A DNA stretch of 64,000 nucleotides from the NCBI RefSeq assembly GCF_015687175.1, contig NZ_JADPQG010000004.1:372001-436000 (forward strand). The letters run 5' to 3'. A program made the position numbers and the translations under genes. This stretch comes from Reinekea sp. G2M2-21 (GTDB taxonomy: Bacteria; Pseudomonadota; Gammaproteobacteria; Pseudomonadales; Natronospirillaceae). The notes under the pieces are model-generated. The model was not told the DNA's origin, searched no databases, and worked only from the letters and a program-made list of their open reading frames with translations. Each line of letters starts with the position of its first letter. The stretch's first letter is position 1. This document shows positions 60,395-64,000 of this stretch, in pieces.

Positions 60395-60919
60395 CTGAGC
60401 GAGTTGATTTCTTACCCACTGCAGTAATTTTTTACTGTTTTTGCCACCGCTGATGGGCGCATCTGCGTCTTGTGGCTGTTCCTTCCGCGCTGCCCGGACC
60501 AGCGCCCGGAAAGGCTGTCTATCTGTGTTTGGGTATAAATCGAACCATTCACCTTCGGCGGCCGCGTCACGAATCAGCTTTTCGCGCCAGGATTCCGCTT
60601 GGTTCTGCACTCGCAAGTACAGATCTGATGAAGGGTCTAATCTGTCGAGGCATTGCTGAATCGCGTCGATATCTTCGCCACGCATGATTTTGCCAATGTA
60701 TTGCAGGTGACGACGCGAGGCCTCGTGGCTCTTGATTCGTTTGCTTTCGTCAATGGCAGAGCGCATTTCATCCGACAAGGGAAATTCTTTTAACTGGCTT
60801 GCTTTTACTTTTAGCAGTCGTTCACCTAACGCTTGCAGCTTGTGCATTTCGCGTTTCATTTCGGACTTGCTGACCCATTCAATATCGTCGTCATCAAATG
60901 TGTCGTCAAAATCGCTCAT
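60392..60919 (-). CDS. yjgA: Ribosome-associated protein YjgA (DarP)
   Basis: 175 residues with the acidic start DFDDTFDDDDIEWVSKSEMKREMHKL and the family core PLSDEMRSAIDESKRIKSHE, ASRRHLQYIGKIMRGED. DarP binds pre-50S particles and assists 23S maturation. It follows mgtE by ten bases, so it is probably its operon partner. Confidence 0.95.
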   Translation of the reverse strand: MSDFDDTFDDDDIEWVSKSEMKREMHKLQALGERLLKVKASQLKEFPLSDEMRSAIDESKRIKSHEASRRHLQYIGKIMRGEDIDAIQQCLDRLDPSSDLYLRVQNQAESWREKLIRDAAAEGEWFDLYPNTDRQPFRALVRAARKEQPQDADAPISGGKNSKKLLQWVRNQLAQ

Positions 60920-60929
60920 TCGTAGTGCC

Positions 60930-62288
60930 TTACAGTAGAAATAGAGTTGCTAACCCTAAGAAAGTTAAAAAGCCAAAGACATCGGTTAAGGTTGTCAATA
61001 TGACACTGCCCGATAAAGCTGGATCAATGCGAGCTGATTTTAAGAGAAAGGGTAGCAATGTGCCAGAGAGGACTGCTAAACAGATATTTACCAGAATAGC
61101 GGTAGCAATCACGAACGCCAGAGAAAACTGTTGGTACCACAGTACTGTGATTCCGCCAATGACCAGTGCCCAAAGAGATCCATTGATGAGCCCAACACCT
61201 AATTCCCGCATTATCATCCAACTCAGATTGGCCCGCGTGATGTGGCCGGTTGCCATGCCACGAATCATCAGCGTCAACGTTTGACTGCCTGCAATGCCGC
61301 CCATACTGGCGACGACGGGGCTGAGTACAGCCAGTGCTACAATCTGTGCGATTGAGGCTTCAAATTGACTCATCACTGCCGCAGCGATGAACGCGGTTGC
61401 CATATTAATGCCCAGCCAGACGGCGCGGTCCTGGCTGCTCTTTACCACTGGTGCAAAGGCATCGTCTTCTTCATCAAGGCCAGCCATACTCATCATGTTA
61501 TGGTCTGCGTTGTCGATAATGACATCGACCACGTCGTCAATCGTGATTCGACCAATCAGCAGGCCATCGTCATTGATGACCGGCGCAGACACCAGATCGT
61601 GTCGTTCAAATATCTGAGCGACGCGTTCCTCGCTTTCGGTGGCCAGAATGCCGTCTATTCGTTGATCCATCACCGAGGTGACCAAAACATTCGGTTTTGA
61701 TTTTAGTAACTGCGTGATGGCGAGTGAACCCAGATAGCGCTGACCACGGTCGACGACCCAGAGGACATCGAGTGGATCAGGTAGATCTATTTTACGCAGG
61801 TAACGCAGAACGGTCTCAATCGTAACATCCGCTCGGACGGTCACCATGTCCGTGTTCATCAGGCCACCGGCGGTATCTTCCGGAAAAGCCAATAAGCCTT
61901 CTACTTCAATGCGATTGTCCGAAGGCATCAATTGCAGAACGCGGCTGGAAACGTCAGCCGGCATCTGCTGCAGAATATCGGCCAGATCATCGCTTTCAAT
62001 ATCCGCAGTCGTTTCAACAATTTCTTCGGCTGACATTCGGCTCAGGAAGCTTTGCTGGATGTCTTCATTCAGATTGGTAAGAACTTCACCCTGCAAGTCT
62101 TCATCGACAAAAGCCCATAGCGCGGCCCGTAATCTGGACGGTGTAGATTCTAATAGGTGAGCGATATCGGCAACAGCAAGCTCGTCGCTGAACAGATTGG
62201 CAATGATGTCCAGATCATCGTTATCCAGCGCCTCCAGTATGGCGGTTCGATGTTGGTCAAGTTTGGCTTCATCGAGGGTTAGTGCCAT
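60930..62288 (-). CDS. mgtE: Magnesium transporter MgtE
   Basis: A 452-residue channel: N domain (~1-130), CBS pair (~135-255, with VDRGQRYLGSLAI and LIGRITIDDVVDVII) and five membrane helices (~285-450) with the pore motif VVASMGGIAGSQTL. The cytoplasmic domain closes the pore when Mg2+ is high. It sits between ptsO and yjgA on the same strand. Confidence 0.96.
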   Translation of the reverse strand: MALTLDEAKLDQHRTAILEALDNDDLDIIANLFSDELAVADIAHLLESTPSRLRAALWAFVDEDLQGEVLTNLNEDIQQSFLSRMSAEEIVETTADIESDDLADILQQMPADVSSRVLQLMPSDNRIEVEGLLAFPEDTAGGLMNTDMVTVRADVTIETVLRYLRKIDLPDPLDVLWVVDRGQRYLGSLAITQLLKSKPNVLVTSVMDQRIDGILATESEERVAQIFERHDLVSAPVINDDGLLIGRITIDDVVDVIIDNADHNMMSMAGLDEEDDAFAPVVKSSQDRAVWLGINMATAFIAAAVMSQFEASIAQIVALAVLSPVVASMGGIAGSQTLTLMIRGMATGHITRANLSWMIMRELGVGLINGSLWALVIGGITVLWYQQFSLAFVIATAILVNICLAVLSGTLLPFLLKSARIDPALSGSVILTTLTDVFGFLTFLGLATLFLL

Positions 62289-62327
62289 ATCGGGTCTCTT
62301 GATAGTGGGGTGTACTGAGGTTTAAGG

Positions 62328-62597
62328 TTACTCTTCTTCGTCAAAGCGATTATTAATTAATGTACTGATGGCGTCCCAAGCGGTTTCTTCGTCTTTGCCA
62401 TCTATTTCAAAGACCAGATTGGAGCCTTTCGAGGCGGCCAACATCATCACCGCCATGATGCTTTTGGCATCTGCTTGCCGACCTTCTTTATAAACATGGA
62501 CGGTACTGGAATGGTGTGAAGCCGCAGCGACTAACTTGGCTGCGGCGCGGGCATGCAAACCCAGTTTGTTAATAACGGTGATTTCTTTTTTGATCAC
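62328..62597 (-). CDS. ptsO: Nitrogen-related HPr-like phosphocarrier NPr
   Basis: 89 residues with the phosphorylated histidine in NKLGLHARAAAKLV (His16) and the Ser region ADAKSIMAVMML. It passes phosphate from EINtr to EIIANtr. Its ATG overlaps the rapZ stop by four bases. Confidence 0.96.
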   Translation of the reverse strand: MIKKEITVINKLGLHARAAAKLVAAASHHSSTVHVYKEGRQADAKSIMAVMMLAASKGSNLVFEIDGKDEETAWDAISTLINNRFDEEE

Positions 62598-63466
62598 TCT
62601 GTATCCTGCCCAAGGTCTCTGTGTCTTATGTGCGTGGAGGTGTAGATTTCTTTAAAGGTAGCAGACAATTGCTCGGCCAGGTACACAGATCGATGCTGAC
62701 CACCAGTACAACCAATGGCAACTGTGAGATAGCTGCGCTGGTTATTTTCATAATGGGGTAGCCAACGAGTCATGAACTGTCGGATATCCTCATACATCTC
62801 ATTCACCGCGGCTTCATTACGCAGGAAGTCTTGTATTGGTTTGTCTCGGCCGGTAAACATGCGCAGGCTTTTGTCCCAATAGGGATTCGGTAAGCATCGA
62901 ACATCGAATACCAGGTCCGCATCCCTCGGTAACCCATGTTTAAAGCCAAAACTTAAAAACTGCAGGGCTAGCCCCTTGGGTTTTTGAATCAATCGGTTGC
63001 GAACTTGTTCTCGCAACTCCTGAACTGACAACGTACTGGTGTCAATTTTCAGATTCGCACGGTTGGCAATGGGCACGAGATATTGCCCTTCCTGGCGGAT
63101 GGCTTCCGCGAGCGAATTTTGCGCATTGGTCAGCGGATGCTTGCGTCGCGTGGCAGAAAAGCGCTGGAGCAGCATGGTTTCATCTGCATCCAGATACAGC
63201 ACCTCTGGACTAATCTGGCTTCCCAGACTGTCCAGAATTTCGGGCAGATCACCAATACCTTCGGTGGAAAGGCGCACGTCGATACACACCGCGATACGCT
63301 TGTTCACTGCCGAATGGCTCATCCACTTGACCAGTTCCGGAAGCATTGACGGGGGGAGGTTATCAATACAATTGAAACCGGCATCTTCCAGTGTGTTTAG
63401 TACCGTGGACTTACCAGAGCCGGAACGGCCGCTGATCACGATCAGTCGAAAGTCTTCAGAAGTCAT
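62594..63466 (-). CDS. rapZ: RNase adapter protein RapZ
   Basis: 290 residues: Walker A ISGRSGSGKSTVLNTLEDAG, the conserved DADETMLLQRFSATRRKHPL, and the C-terminal IGCTGGQHRSVYLAEQL. RapZ guides RNase E to GlmZ-type small RNAs and thereby controls glucosamine-6-phosphate synthase. It lies between ptsN and ptsO in the canonical order. Confidence 0.97.
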   Translation of the reverse strand: MTSEDFRLIVISGRSGSGKSTVLNTLEDAGFNCIDNLPPSMLPELVKWMSHSAVNKRIAVCIDVRLSTEGIGDLPEILDSLGSQISPEVLYLDADETMLLQRFSATRRKHPLTNAQNSLAEAIRQEGQYLVPIANRANLKIDTSTLSVQELREQVRNRLIQKPKGLALQFLSFGFKHGLPRDADLVFDVRCLPNPYWDKSLRMFTGRDKPIQDFLRNEAAVNEMYEDIRQFMTRWLPHYENNQRSYLTVAIGCTGGQHRSVYLAEQLSATFKEIYTSTHIRHRDLGQDTE

Positions 63467-63485
63467 ACCGTCTAGTGTCTCGTGT

Positions 63486-63944
63486 TTAAGGTTGGGTCCC
63501 TATAAATTGCTCATAAAGGGCTTCGGAAGTCGTTGCATTGCGGATAACGTGCAGAACGTCTGGATTGTTGACGCGTTCCACCACGCTGGCCAGTAGTTGT
63601 AGGTGTTCGTCGGTTGCATCGGTCGGTACGATTAATGCAAAAATAAGGTCGACGGGCGCTTTATCGATCGCTTCGAAATCCACACCTTGCGGCAACTTTA
63701 TGAGTGCAGCAATAGGGGAGTGCAATCCATTGAGACGGCAATGAGGTACCGCGACGCCTGAACCGATTCCGGTACTGCCGAGTCGTTCACGAGCGATGAG
63801 TTGATCGAAAAGTTCGATGTCTGAAACGTCGCTGAGCGTCTTCGAAAGACGCTCAGCGATTGTTTGCAGTACTTTTTTCTTGCTTGCGCCGAAGTCTTCA
63901 ACATACGTTCGTTCGGCGCTCAGTACCTGGTGCAAAGGAATCAT
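63486..63944 (-). CDS. ptsN: Nitrogen-regulatory EIIA protein
   Basis: 152 residues of the EIIA-fructose/PtsN fold, with the phosphorylated histidine in GVAVPHCRLNG. It regulates potassium transport and nitrogen or envelope responses according to its phosphorylation state. It follows hpf by eight bases and precedes rapZ by 19. Confidence 0.96.
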   Translation of the reverse strand: MIPLHQVLSAERTYVEDFGASKKKVLQTIAERLSKTLSDVSDIELFDQLIARERLGSTGIGSGVAVPHCRLNGLHSPIAALIKLPQGVDFEAIDKAPVDLIFALIVPTDATDEHLQLLASVVERVNNPDVLHVIRNATTSEALYEQFIGTQP

Positions 63945-63952
63945 AAGATGGA

Positions 63953-64000
63953 TTAATTCCCGTGTTTGCGGTCGATGTTTTTTTCTTTGTGCTTAATGAT
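63953..64000 (-). CDS. hpf: Ribosome hibernation promoting factor, C-terminal end (partial)
   Basis: The last 15 codons read IIKHKEKNIDRKHGN and a TAA. The basic KHKEK ending is typical of HPF/YhbH, and the gene lies exactly where hpf belongs, upstream of ptsN. The rest is beyond the right edge of the window. Confidence 0.8.
   Translation of the reverse strand: MIKHKEKNIDRKHGN

Overview
The window is a dense, mostly ordinary chromosomal segment of a Gammaproteobacterium. The gene content and order are what I would expect from a marine Oceanospirillales-type organism, perhaps Reinekea- or Saccharospirillum-like; this assignment is inference from gene neighbourhoods, not from a marker gene. 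Supporting neighbourhoods are uvrA / MFS / ssb with a shared SOS box, rplU-rpmA-obgE-proB, miaB-ybeZ-ybeY-corC, and hpf-ptsN-rapZ-ptsO-mgtE-yjgA. No rRNA, tRNA, CRISPR array, prophage or complete insertion sequence was seen. Base composition looks uniform, near 50% GC, apart from the small mobile elements.

Layout. 1-1.6 kb: 3' part of glycogen phosphorylase. 1.7-4.6 kb: an NTF2-like protein, an oxaloacetate decarboxylase and an amidase. 4.7-5.0 kb: a small inverted-repeat element (MITE). 5.1-8.8 kb: a VF530/DUF2132 protein and a divergent TldD/TldE-like protease pair. 8.8-9.6 kb: a decayed, gene-poor stretch. 9.6-16.6 kb: 2-hydroxyacid dehydrogenase, VOC protein, a lipoprotein with four DUF2799 units, ComB-like phosphatase, an APH-type kinase and a MATE exporter. 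16.7-21.2 kb: pirin and the deoC-deoA-deoB deoxynucleoside catabolic operon. 21.2-22.8 kb: CheX and, divergently, a degenerate histidine kinase. 22.9-30.2 kb: pitrilysin-type protease, a CnoX-like thioredoxin, and a mocA-iorA-iorB molybdo-oxidoreductase operon. 30.3-30.6 kb: a second MITE. 30.6-38.9 kb: SetA-like exporter, uvrA, MFS, ssb, an RmlD-like protein and a PilZ protein. 38.9-44.6 kb: ispB, L21/L27, obgE, proB, tag and a small membrane methyltransferase. 44.8-53.3 kb: an RND-type exporter with an acidic insert, the ybeX/Y/Z-miaB group, DUF1820, two tiny membrane ORFs and a Bax-like glucosaminidase. 53.4-59.1 kb: riboflavin synthase, ElaA, a GntR regulator and a divergent FAD/Fe-S D-lactate-type dehydrogenase, then an AAC(6')-like acetyltransferase split by a third MITE. 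59.1-64.0 kb: a ChrR anti-sigma/ECF11 sigma pair with a recognisable autoregulatory promoter, yjgA, mgtE, ptsO, rapZ, ptsN and the end of hpf.

Functional groupings. deoCAB channels deoxyribonucleosides into glyceraldehyde-3-phosphate and acetaldehyde. mocA-iorA-iorB is a self-contained periplasmic molybdenum oxidoreductase with its cofactor cytidylyltransferase. The SOS box ties uvrA (and possibly MFS-ssb) to DNA damage. The ECF11/ChrR pair suggests a singlet-oxygen response. The ptsN/rapZ/ptsO genes form the nitrogen-related phosphotransferase cluster.

No clearly new multi-gene system is visible. The best leads are the divergent TldD/TldE pair, the four-unit DUF2799 lipoprotein, the CheX/degenerate-kinase pair, the three MITEs (one splitting a gene) and the two adjacent micro-membrane-protein ORFs.
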